Assembly (NCBI GenBank): GCA_023488835.1
Contig: JAMDCS010000074.1
Span: 1 to 5,264, forward strand
From: Candidatus Bathyarchaeota archaeon
GTDB taxonomy: Archaea; Thermoproteota; Bathyarchaeia; Bathyarchaeales; UBA233
Direction of reading: 5' to 3'
Length of the DNA: 5,264 bases
Notes under the pieces: model-generated
What the model was told of the DNA's origin: nothing
Database searches by the model: none
The model's input: only the letters and a program-made list of their open reading frames with translations
Shown: in pieces, positions 1 through 4,340 of the stretch
Numbering within the stretch: the first letter of the stretch is position 1
Layout of the letters: each line of letters opens with the position of its first letter
Position numbers and translations under genes: made by a program

Positions 1-77
1 ATTGGAAATAATTAAAGCAAAAGCTACAGGCGTTTTTGTATTAGTCTTAACAAAACAAGATTTCTTAAAGATTGCTG
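1..77 (+). repeat. 77-base exact inverted copy of 894-970 (left arm)
   Basis: Bases 1-77 are the exact reverse complement of 970-894, and the match stops sharply at base 78. Read on the plus strand this copy encodes nuclease residues 267-291 (LEIIKAKATGVFVLVLTKQD onward). It then runs on as EFSRKCSSIFNEIF... to TGA at 134-136, so it is a 3' fragment joined to foreign sequence. Because the window begins inside the repeat, its outer boundary is unknown. The length of exactly 77 matches a common assembler k-mer size. Confidence 0.95.
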
Positions 78-732
78 AATTTTCGAGAAAATGCTCGTCA
101 ATTTTTAATGAAATTTTTACCTCGCTACCGCCTTGATATCCAATTTTGTTAATGGTGGCGTAGAGTGGGTAAGTGATGAAAACATTCACTTGGTTTTGTA
201 GACTATTGATACCTAACCAAGAACACGCCAAATCCTCGTAATCTCTCAGACCCAATGAGGTTGGTGAGATATTTGCTTCATAGAGCACATTGGACGGGTT
301 TGTATCCATGCTTAAAATAACGGTACAGTAATTAAACTCAGCGTATTCTCCTGAGTGTACAAAGTTCCCATAGTGCCCAATCCTTTGGTTTTCAATAGTG
401 TCTGAGTTATTTGCTAGTAGTTTTGTGTTTAGGTCGCCGATTTTCAGATATCCGCTTTTTAATTCGGTTATAGTAGATCGGAACTGGTCGATAGGCTTTG
501 CTTGGAGTATTACTTTGAAGTTAGGATAATCAATTTTGCCCAATCTTTCTTCAAGAAAACCGTTTTGTTTGCTTAGGTCCTCAACTTTCCGGCGGGTCAG
601 TTGGATGAGCGTAAAAACATTTATCCATTCTTTTTCCTTCAGTACAATAATTGACTTAACGCCGAATGATTCATACAATTTTTCTGCATAGTCTATAGCT
701 TGCTTCTGAATCATTTTATCAAAGCTTGGCAT
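1..732 (-). CDS. Unrecognised protein, partner of the adjacent nuclease gene; 3' end cut by window edge
   Basis: The reading frame is open for 244 codons from ATG at 732 to base 1 with no stop, so the C-terminus is missing. I do not recognise the family. Residues 1-70 look helical and charged (possible short coiled coil around the RRKVEDLSKQNGFLEERL stretch). Residues 70-215 alternate hydrophobic and polar residues like a beta-rich domain. There is no signal peptide or membrane span. The start is supported by GGGTG five bases upstream and a TATA-like element at 765-772; no upstream in-frame start exists. It follows the nuclease gene on the same strand after 93 bases, so a two-gene system is possible. 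Codons beyond residue 218 lie inside the 77-base inverted copy of the nuclease gene and are probably not its true sequence. That the gene is real is fairly sure; its function is unknown. Confidence 0.7.
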   Translation of the reverse strand, partial: MPSFDKMIQKQAIDYAEKLYESFGVKSIIVLKEKEWINVFTLIQLTRRKVEDLSKQNGFLEERLGKIDYPNFKVILQAKPIDQFRSTITELKSGYLKIGDLNTKLLANNSDTIENQRIGHYGNFVHSGEYAEFNYCTVILSMDTNPSNVLYEANISPTSLGLRDYEDLACSWLGINSLQNQVNVFITYPLYATINKIGYQGGSEVKISLKIDEHFLENSAIFKKSCFVKTNTKTPVAFALIISN

Positions 733-764
733 GTGGCACCCTTGACCCTTGTTAGTGTTAGTTT

Positions 765-772
765 GATATAAG
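765..772 (-). promoter_or_regulatory. Candidate TATA box of the unrecognised gene
   Basis: On the minus strand the sequence reads AAAATAACC-TTATATC, an A-rich BRE-like run followed by TTATAT. It is centred about 37 bases before the ATG at 732. Initiation about 26 bases downstream would fall near 742 and give a very short leader that still carries the GGGTG motif. This is inferred from the archaeal consensus only. Confidence 0.35.
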
Positions 773-825
773 GTTATTTTATTACCTGATAGTGACCGAT
801 AGTTTGCATCTTTAAATTTAGAACA

Positions 826-1767
826 TTATTTGACCTTATCTTCAATTAGGTTGTAGTATCTTTCTTCAATTATCTTTTCAGGAGACACGCCGCCAGCAAT
901 CTTTAAGAAATCTTGTTTTGTTAAGACTAATACAAAAACGCCTGTAGCTTTTGCTTTAATTATTTCCAATCGAGCGCCTTTAAGCTCATCTTTCCCTGAT
1001 ATACCATTCCAAGCGATTATAAACTTCGTTTTTGATCCTGTTGCCTTCAAAACTAGATTTCGTATTTGATCTGAGGTAACTGAATCTTCCCAGTTTTTTG
1101 CCTCGAAAATTATGGGTGTTCCCAATTCCTTCCATATGCCTGTAGTCCTCTCATTTTTGGCATAAACGTCAATTTCTGAGGATAAGGTTTTTTTGTCAAC
1201 TTCGATATCCTTTAAATAAATATCTTGGGCAAAAAATGCAACGAAATTCTCAAGCGTCTTCTTTTTTGAAACATTATCCGCTGCAGTGTCAACGCCAGCA
1301 ATGTACTTTTCGTATTCTTTTGATTTTGCATATCCTCCAGCTTTAAGAAGCTCGTTCTTTTCGTTTTCAATTCGGTTTCTTACTTCATTGATCTCTTTGC
1401 TTTTAATATCGAGTTTTTTCTCAATTTCATCGAAGGTAATATGAGTGATGCAATATTTTTTGAAAGATTCAATGTTTTCCGCGCTAGTTGGTGCAGGGGA
1501 GATGAAAATAGCGCCTTTTTCGCCCTCTTTCGCGCGTTCTTCCCCGATTTCTTTGACGAAGCTGGCAGGTATTGGGGTGCCTGCATTCCATAGATACACT
1601 GGTGTGCTTGTTTCTTGGTATTTCAGGATTCCAGTGATAAAGGATGCACCAGAGGTGACCGTGGAATATGCTGATGAAGTTAAGGTTCCGCCGTATCCGA
1701 TTGCTTCCATGGCTATCCTTACTATTCCAAACAATGAAGTATTCTCTTCTTTCTTTTCTTGTCCCAT
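826..1767 (-). CDS. PD-(D/E)XK restriction-endonuclease-like protein (Mrr-type)
   Basis: A 313-residue protein with a nuclease-like core in its C-terminal half. Visible are a helix with E173, then E198-I-D200 on a strand, then PIIFEAKNW with E222-x-K224, followed by Q234 in the next helix. This D...(D/E)xK order with a following Gln is typical of Mrr and related type IV-like endonucleases, which cut modified or foreign DNA in the cytoplasm. Residues 85-118 (GAIFISPAPTSAENIESFKK onward) resemble the strand-helix half of a similar fold and may be a degenerate copy. Residues 113-142 are charged and likely coiled coil. There is no membrane span. The ATG at 1767 has no Shine-Dalgarno, which fits a leaderless transcript from an AT-rich element near 1790-1800. 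It is followed by the unrecognised gene at 732. Residues 267-291 are duplicated in inverted form at the window start. The exact target is unknown. Confidence 0.7.
   Translation of the reverse strand: MGQEKKEENTSLFGIVRIAMEAIGYGGTLTSSAYSTVTSGASFITGILKYQETSTPVYLWNAGTPIPASFVKEIGEERAKEGEKGAIFISPAPTSAENIESFKKYCITHITFDEIEKKLDIKSKEINEVRNRIENEKNELLKAGGYAKSKEYEKYIAGVDTAADNVSKKKTLENFVAFFAQDIYLKDIEVDKKTLSSEIDVYAKNERTTGIWKELGTPIIFEAKNWEDSVTSDQIRNLVLKATGSKTKFIIAWNGISGKDELKGARLEIIKAKATGVFVLVLTKQDFLKIAGGVSPEKIIEERYYNLIEDKVK
894..970 (-). repeat. 77-base inverted repeat, right arm (within nuclease gene)
   Basis: This is the native copy of the repeat at 1-77. It lies in frame within the nuclease gene and covers residues L267 to A291. 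The 816 bases between the arms (78-893) carry most of the unrecognised gene and the last 22 residues of the nuclease. Confidence 0.95.
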
Positions 1768-1843
1768 GTGAAGCCCAGATATAGCGTATTCTATTATTGT
1801 TCTTTGCCGTTATTTTAGGGTGTTTGCTTAGGGATTGTTTGGT

Positions 1844-1891
1844 TTATGTGATTGCTATTTTGCCTTTTTTGTAGAGTGCTTTGTCGATGGT
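1844..1891 (-). pseudogene. Possible 3' remnant of an HhH-protein paralogue (copy 1)
   Basis: On the minus strand this reads T-I-D-K-A-L-Y-K-K-G-K-I-A-I-T and then TAA. The first ten residues match V175-G184 (VIDKAFFKKG) of the helix-hairpin-helix protein at 3236-3805 at seven of ten positions. An in-frame TGA lies just upstream of the ACC, so no intact gene remains. The match is short. A similar 16-base string with one mismatch also occurs inside the HEPN gene (1985-2000), so chance similarity cannot be excluded. Confidence 0.35.
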
Positions 1892-1898
1892 TCAGGCG
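1865..1898. repeat. 34-base direct repeat, copy 1, behind the HEPN gene
   Basis: Identical to 2642-2675 over 34 bases (six T, then GTAGAGTGCTTTGTCGATGG, then TTCAGGCG). Looser similarity continues on the right (GGCAGC/GGCGGC, then TTTTTGTTT). It lies 17 bases beyond the HEPN stop codon. Together with copy 2 it brackets the MNT/HEPN operon, as expected of a cassette insertion or tandem duplication. Confidence 0.9.
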
Positions 1899-1915
1899 TG
1901 GCAGCGATTTTTGTT

Positions 1916-2266
1916 TTATTGTTTTTCTTGTTCTTTTAGCATTTTTTGGATTGGGGCTTTTAGTTGTGGGATGTTGGTTTTGGCTGCTTTGTAGATGGTT
2001 TCGGTGTCGATTCCGAAGTAGCCGTGGATTAGTTTGTCTCTCATTCCAGCCATTTCTTTCCATGGCAGTTCCTTATGTTTAGCTCTTAGAGAAGGGGGAA
2101 TGTTCTTGGCTGCTTCCCCGATTACTTCTATGCTGCGTACGACTGCGTTGAGAGTTTTTCTGTCACTAATAAATTCGTCATATGTCAAATCATCAATGAA
2201 AGTTTCAACTTCATCTATAGAATTAAGAATGTCTTTGAGGTAGTCAGTTGCATCTCGTTTTTTCAT
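1916..2266 (-). CDS. hepT: HEPN toxin of the type VII HEPN/MNT pair (DUF86 / HepT family)
   Basis: A 116-residue, all-helical HEPN-domain protein of normal length for the family. The defining RX4HXY motif is intact: R76-DKLI-H81-G-Y83, in the segment MRDKLIHGYFGID. In characterised pairs R and H form the RNase site at the dimer interface, and the Tyr is AMPylated by the partner nucleotidyltransferase to silence the toxin. The helical first half (DYLKDILNSIDEVETFIDDL) and the conserved AVVRSIEVIGEAAKNIP segment are also typical. Its ATG overlaps the TGA of the MNT gene (ATGA), so translation is coupled and the antitoxin is made first. No terminator is evident behind it; a 34-base repeat follows. 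The family assignment is secure; its in vivo RNA target is not known. Confidence 0.93.
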   Translation of the reverse strand: MKKRDATDYLKDILNSIDEVETFIDDLTYDEFISDRKTLNAVVRSIEVIGEAAKNIPPSLRAKHKELPWKEMAGMRDKLIHGYFGIDTETIYKAAKTNIPQLKAPIQKMLKEQEKQ

Positions 2267-2556
2267 ACGATGATGACTTCCTCAAGGATGCGTTTGCCTA
2301 TGTGAGGTTTGAGGGCTTTTTTGGATACCAAATCTACTTTAACACCTAATTTTTTTGAGAGGAAGAATTCTAAATCCATAAATTCAAACAGCCCAATGGG
2401 CTCCTCAAACTCCACCAACACATCCACATCACTCTTGGAAGTTTGTTCGCCATGAACATAGGAACCGAAGACCCCTATTGTTTTCACTCTAAACCGCTCT
2501 CTAAGTTGTGGTTTTAGAGCTTCGATGGTTGTAGTTATTTCTTTTATGGTCTTCAT
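2263..2556 (-). CDS. mntA: MNT antitoxin, minimal nucleotidyltransferase (MntA family)
   Basis: A 97-residue minimal nucleotidyltransferase. The signature is complete: G31-S32 in GVFGSYVHGE, then S42-D43-V-D45 in SKSDVDVLVEF, and a third acidic residue D75 in VKVDLVSKK. In type VII systems MntA uses ATP to AMPylate the HEPN partner's Tyr and so neutralises it; all catalytic residues needed appear present. I chose ATG at 2556 because MKTIKEITTTIEALKP is the usual family N-terminus; a GTG three codons upstream (2565) would add MVV. No strong Shine-Dalgarno is seen. The gene is first in the operon and overlaps hepT by four bases. The 34-base repeat lies upstream of its promoter region. Confidence 0.93.
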   Translation of the reverse strand: MKTIKEITTTIEALKPQLRERFRVKTIGVFGSYVHGEQTSKSDVDVLVEFEEPIGLFEFMDLEFFLSKKLGVKVDLVSKKALKPHIGKRILEEVIIV

Positions 2557-2623
2557 GACTACCACTACGACTAATACTGGGTTTCTTTCTTTTCTATTTT
2601 GCGTAACAAAAATAACTGCAAGT

Positions 2624-2668
2624 TTATTTTTTGTCTTGTCTTTTTTTGTAGAGTGCTTTGTCGATGGT
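2624..2668 (-). pseudogene. Possible 3' remnant of an HhH-protein paralogue (copy 2)
   Basis: The minus strand reads T-I-D-K-A-L-Y-K-K-R-Q-D-K-K and then TAA. It shares its first nine residues with copy 1 at 1844-1891 and resembles VIDKAFFKK at the C-terminus of the protein at 3236-3805. Allowing a one-base indel, upstream codons read K-Q-K-A-A-R-L, loosely paralleling K-Q-N-L-D-V-R before VIDKAFFKK. The same in-frame TGA occurs as in copy 1. This is suggestive rather than proven because the alignment is under 20 residues. Confidence 0.35.
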
Positions 2669-2675
2669 TCAGGCG
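2642..2675. repeat. 34-base direct repeat, copy 2, behind the RelE gene
   Basis: Exact second copy of 1865-1898. It starts 13 bases beyond the RelE stop codon, so both toxin-antitoxin operons end with the same sequence. It also sits upstream of the MNT/HEPN operon, between that operon's promoter region and the RelE gene. Confidence 0.9.
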
Positions 2676-2688
2676 GGCGGCTTTTTGT

Positions 2689-2958
2689 TTAAATTATTTT
2701 TGAGAAGTCGTCGTACACGTTTTTTCTGTGTCCGATGGAAATGACTATGACTTGGTTTTGGTCTTGGTATATTTTGTAGACGGCTCGGTAGTCGCCTGCT
2801 CTTATGCTCCAATATTCAGAGGGGTTTAGTGGTTTTCCTGCTTTCCAGGGGTCAATGGCGAGTTCGCTGAGTGCCTTTTTTATTCTTGTCCGGTTGGTAT
2901 CGTCAAGTTTTCTCAGCTCCTTGGCTGCATTAACTTGCAATAGAACCCTGAAAACCAA
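2689..2958 (-). CDS. relE: RelE/ParE-family toxin (type II toxin-antitoxin)
   Basis: An 89-residue protein with the archaeal RelE layout: an N-terminal strand (VFRVLLQV), a helical hairpin (AAKELRKLDDTNRTRIKKALSEL reading), then the strand core YWSIRAGDYRAVYKIY and the ending VIVISIGHRKNVYDDF. R53, R58, H77, R78, K79 and Y82 sit where RelE mRNA interferases carry basic and aromatic residues. RelE toxins enter the ribosomal A site and cut mRNA; ParE relatives poison gyrase, and sequence alone does not fully separate them, but the GHRKxVY ending favours RelE. TTG at 2958 is the only possible start, because an in-frame TAG lies at 2974-2976. AGAGG, twelve bases upstream inside the antitoxin gene, could recruit ribosomes. 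Only four bases separate it from the antitoxin stop, so the two are co-transcribed. Confidence 0.9.
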   Translation of the reverse strand: MVFRVLLQVNAAKELRKLDDTNRTRIKKALSELAIDPWKAGKPLNPSEYWSIRAGDYRAVYKIYQDQNQVIVISIGHRKNVYDDFSKII

Positions 2959-2962
2959 ACAG

Positions 2963-3181
2963 CTAGACGTCCTCTAAGGGAACAAGCGTTTCGGGATGTT
3001 CCTTGGCTTGTTGGCTACGTTTTTGCAGCATATTGAAAAACTCACGGGTCTTTTCCCGTTCTTCAAAGAGGTTGATTATGGTTTTTATGGCGTCGCTGCG
3101 GCTTTTGAATTTGCCTTCTGCTACCCACTGGTCGATTTGTTCTATGGTTTTTTCCGGTAGTCTTAGTTGAACTTGAGCCAT
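2963..3181 (-). CDS. Ribbon-helix-helix antitoxin / autorepressor of the RelE toxin
   Basis: A 72-residue protein. Residues 2-9 (AQVQLRLP) form the DNA-contacting ribbon strand, 10-22 (EKTIEQIDQWVAE) helix A, GKFKSRSD the turn, and 30-45 helix B: a CopG/NikR-type dimeric RHH fold. Residues 46-72 form a charged helical tail ending PETLVPLEDV, the part that usually wraps the toxin. ATG at 3181 is preferred because MAQVQLRLPEKT is the normal RHH beginning and GTGA lies five bases upstream. A GTG at 3190 would add three residues and start at the edge of the operator. The perfect palindrome at 3191-3210 directly upstream is the expected binding site for self-repression by the antitoxin-toxin complex. 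Confidence 0.9.
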   Translation of the reverse strand: MAQVQLRLPEKTIEQIDQWVAEGKFKSRSDAIKTIINLFEEREKTREFFNMLQKRSQQAKEHPETLVPLEDV

Positions 3182-3190
3182 CTTAGTCAC

Positions 3191-3210
3191 TGTAAACAGT
3201 ACTGTTTACA
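3191..3210. promoter_or_regulatory. 20-base perfect palindrome, probable operator of the RHH/RelE operon
   Basis: TGTAAACAGTACTGTTTACA is its own reverse complement over all 20 bases. It lies nine bases before the antitoxin ATG and overlaps the transcription start predicted from the TATA box at 3216-3223. RHH antitoxins bind such palindromes as paired dimers, so binding here would block initiation. The binding itself is inferred. Confidence 0.8.
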
Positions 3211-3235
3211 AAAACAATTAAAGCTTTCCCAAAAA
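3211..3235 (-). promoter_or_regulatory. RHH/RelE promoter (TATA CTTTAATT) overlapping a T-rich end of the HhH gene
   Basis: On the minus strand, TTTTTGGGAAAGCTTTAATT and then GTTTTTG follow directly after the HhH gene stop codon. GGAAAG-CTTTAATT (3216-3223) fits a BRE/TATA pair, placing the start near 3194, within the palindrome. The two T5 runs could also end transcription of the upstream HhH gene, since archaeal termination uses oligo-T on the coding strand. Both roles are inferred from consensus. Confidence 0.5.
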
Positions 3236-3805
3236 TCATTTGGATTCGTCGTAGCCTTTCTTGAAAAATGCCTTATCGATGACTCTTACGTCGAGGTTTT
3301 GTTTGGCTGCGGTTTTTCTGATGACGGCAAGTAGTACGAGGTAGTTTTGGGTGGTTTGCATGTTTGGGGGTACGTTGCCAAGAAGCGCCTTCCAGGTGTA
3401 GCCGTCGAGGATGCAGTAGGCTTTGGGGTCAAAGAAGGTGAGGATGATGCTGGCGAGGACTGGGCTGACGCCTTCGAGCAGCGTTATGCAGTTCATTCGG
3501 TAGCTGTCTTCGCAGCCTGGGATGCTTAGTGCTTGGCTGGATAGTCTGTTAACTGTTGCCTCGTCATTGCGCGCCACCAACGCCAAGGACCGCGCCTTCT
3601 TCTCCGTGTCATCCCTAAATTTCCACTCAACAACCGAAGCCAAATCCTTACACGAAAAAGCCTTATTCTTGCGGAATTTTGCGCCGAGTTCCCGCTCCCG
3701 CTGCGCCTGCCAACCAAACGCCTTGTCGTATTTGCGGCTCCACATTAGGAAATCGGCTTTATCCACACAACCACCATTCAAAACGTAATTGTGGGTTGCT
3801 TGCAT
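3236..3805 (-). CDS. Helix-hairpin-helix protein of the OGG / HhH-GPD DNA glycosylase type
   Basis: A 189-residue helical protein. Residues 107-123 (CITLLEGVSPVLASIILTF) form a helix-hairpin-helix, followed by FDPKAYCILDGYTWKALLG, where D134 stands in the position of the catalytic Asp of HhH-GPD glycosylases. The Lys found in the hairpin of bifunctional enzymes is absent (P115 region), so at most a monofunctional glycosylase, or a DNA-binding protein without base-excision activity. The N-terminal 100 residues are rich in Lys, Arg and Trp. Such small OGG-fold proteins occur in defence and toxin-antitoxin neighbourhoods, which fits here. ATG at 3805 has no Shine-Dalgarno, but the TATA-like tract at 3826-3841 lies about 28 bases upstream, fitting a leaderless transcript. 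Its C-terminal VIDKAFFKKG is echoed in the two repeat copies downstream. Fold is moderately sure; activity is unknown. Confidence 0.6.
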   Translation of the reverse strand: MQATHNYVLNGGCVDKADFLMWSRKYDKAFGWQAQRERELGAKFRKNKAFSCKDLASVVEWKFRDDTEKKARSLALVARNDEATVNRLSSQALSIPGCEDSYRMNCITLLEGVSPVLASIILTFFDPKAYCILDGYTWKALLGNVPPNMQTTQNYLVLLAVIRKTAAKQNLDVRVIDKAFFKKGYDESK

Positions 3806-3819
3806 TTCTGCTTTTGCCC

Positions 3820-3841
3820 CAAAAACAAATAAAAATAAAGT
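3820..3841 (-). promoter_or_regulatory. T-rich TATA tract: HhH gene promoter, possible terminator of the small Cys gene
   Basis: The minus strand reads ACTTTATTTTTATTTG followed by TTTTTGGGG. The TATA-like part (3826-3841) is centred about 28 bases before the HhH ATG at 3805, ideal for a leaderless start. The same T-rich run lies just behind the stop codon of the 41-residue gene at 3853, where oligo-T would end its transcript. Confidence 0.5.
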
Positions 3842-3852
3842 AACGTGGGGTT

Positions 3853-3978
3853 TTAGTTTTGGTCTACTAGGTGTGCTGTTCCGTCTGGACAGTAAACTTT
3901 CTCATCTTTGCCAACTTTTCTGTACCGTTCACTGCACATGTGCAGAAGAGTGCAGCCGTCGCAGTCTCTACTCAACAC
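3853..3978 (-). CDS. 41-residue four-cysteine small protein (putative metal-binding)
   Basis: The frame runs GTG (3978) to TAA (3853-3855) and gives VLSRDCDGCTLLHMCSERYR and then KVGKDEKVYCPDGTAHLVDQN. Cysteines at 6, 9, 15 and 30 (C-x2-C-x5-C-x14-C), with H13 close by, suggest a zinc site or an iron-sulphur cluster. The start is well marked: AAGGAGG (3989-3995) sits ten bases before the GTG, and a CTTATAAG box at 4023-4030 puts transcription start near 4001. No earlier start exists in frame (TAA upstream). There is no membrane span or signal. It lies 81 bases behind the 34-residue Cys-rich gene and 47 before the HhH gene, all on the same strand. I do not recognise the family. It is short enough to be missed by a gene caller with a length cut-off. 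Confidence 0.6.
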   Translation of the reverse strand: MLSRDCDGCTLLHMCSERYRKVGKDEKVYCPDGTAHLVDQN

Positions 3979-3988
3979 TTTTTTTTCG

Positions 3989-3995
3989 CCTCCTT
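3989..3995 (-). promoter_or_regulatory. Strong ribosome binding site AAGGAGG for the four-cysteine gene
   Basis: AAGGAGG on the minus strand is complementary to the 16S 3' end consensus and sits ten bases before the GTG at 3978. It is the best such site in the window and decides the start of a gene that would otherwise be dismissed as too short. Confidence 0.65.
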
Positions 3996-4021
3996 TTGGG
4001 CTTTGTCCATCGGTGAAATCG

Positions 4022-4031
4022 GCTTATAAGG
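4022..4031 (-). promoter_or_regulatory. TATA box (CTTATAAG) of the four-cysteine gene
   Basis: The minus strand reads CCTTATAAGCC, close to the archaeal consensus. Its centre near 4027 predicts a start near 4001 and a leader of about 22 bases containing AAGGAGG. A second AT element, GTATATAC, lies upstream near 4047-4054. Confidence 0.5.
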
Positions 4032-4059
4032 CTATGTAATATGCATGTATATACGCACG

Positions 4060-4164
4060 CTACGGTTTTTTGGTGTGGGCGCTGCAGGTTTTGTAGGCGA
4101 TGCAGCTGTGTGAGCAGGGGGTGGCTGTTTTGGTTTGGTAATCCAGGATTATTGTGCTGTACAT
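4060..4164 (-). CDS. 34-residue Cys-rich small protein
   Basis: The frame runs ATG (4164) to TAG (4060-4062) and gives MYSTIILDYQTKTATPCSHS and then CIAYKTCSAHTKKP. Cysteines at 17, 21 and 27 form C-x3-C-x5-C followed by Ser, resembling C-x2-C-x5-C-Ser in the neighbouring 41-residue protein, and His residues at 19 and 30 could complete a metal site. AAGGCGA lies about nine bases before the ATG, a moderate ribosome site. The ATG is separated by one base from the stop of the 40-residue membrane gene, so the two look translationally coupled. There is no membrane span. The family is unknown. The reading frame is short enough that chance cannot be excluded, but the tight spacing and the shared Cys pattern favour a real gene. 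Confidence 0.45.
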   Translation of the reverse strand: MYSTIILDYQTKTATPCSHSCIAYKTCSAHTKKP

Positions 4165-4165
4165 G

Positions 4166-4288
4166 CTAGTTCGCCTTGCCGGCTGCTCTTAGCGCGTGCC
4201 GAACGCGTGAACGGACATACCCCATGAATATGAACGGCAAGGCAAACAAACCTACACAACTCAACACGACGATTGCTAAATCCAACAT
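4166..4288 (-). CDS. 40-residue single-span membrane protein
   Basis: The frame runs ATG (4288) to TAG (4166-4168) and gives MLDLAIVVLSCVGLFALPFI, then FMGYVRSRVRHALRAAGKAN. Residues 3-24 are a continuous hydrophobic helix. The tail RSRVRHALRAAGK is strongly basic, so by the positive-inside rule the C-terminus should face the cytoplasm. GGTGG (4296-4300) lies seven bases before the ATG, and TTTAAAT at 4341-4348 predicts a start near 4319, giving a leader of about 31 bases. It heads a set of very small genes, with the 34-residue Cys-rich gene one base behind. No family is recognised; possible roles include a membrane anchor or a small regulatory subunit, but nothing in the sequence decides this. 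An alternative is a structured RNA, since hairpins also lie here. Confidence 0.5.
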   Translation of the reverse strand: MLDLAIVVLSCVGLFALPFIFMGYVRSRVRHALRAAGKAN

Positions 4289-4340
4289 GCCATATCCACC
4301 ATCATTTGTTTTGCTCTGATAACTGGGTGTGTATTTGGGG

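Noticed and set aside
2..136. Plus-strand nuclease fragment with an alternative C-terminus as a separate gene
   Set aside because: It has no start of its own and exists only through the 77-base inverted copy; treated as repeat or assembly junction instead.
1445..1771. Plus-strand 108-residue frame
   Set aside because: Antisense to the nuclease gene, no promoter or ribosome site, no recognisable domain.
1815..2063. Minus-strand 82-residue frame rich in Asn, Arg and Lys overlapping hepT
   Set aside because: Out-of-frame reading of hepT and the repeat behind it; low-complexity composition and no start signals.
1852..2082. Plus-strand frame encoding a Cys/Phe/Leu-rich, membrane-like 76-residue peptide
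   Set aside because: It lies opposite the secure HEPN gene; its hydrophobicity is the reverse complement of Lys/Asn/Glu codons, and it has no start signals.
3347..3788. Plus-strand frames opposite the HhH gene
   Set aside because: Shadows of the minus-strand gene, which has a coherent fold and a promoter.
3789..4016. Plus-strand 75-residue frame with several cysteines
   Set aside because: It is antisense to the four-cysteine gene and the start of the HhH gene, and lacks start signals; the minus-strand reading has a TATA box and AAGGAGG.
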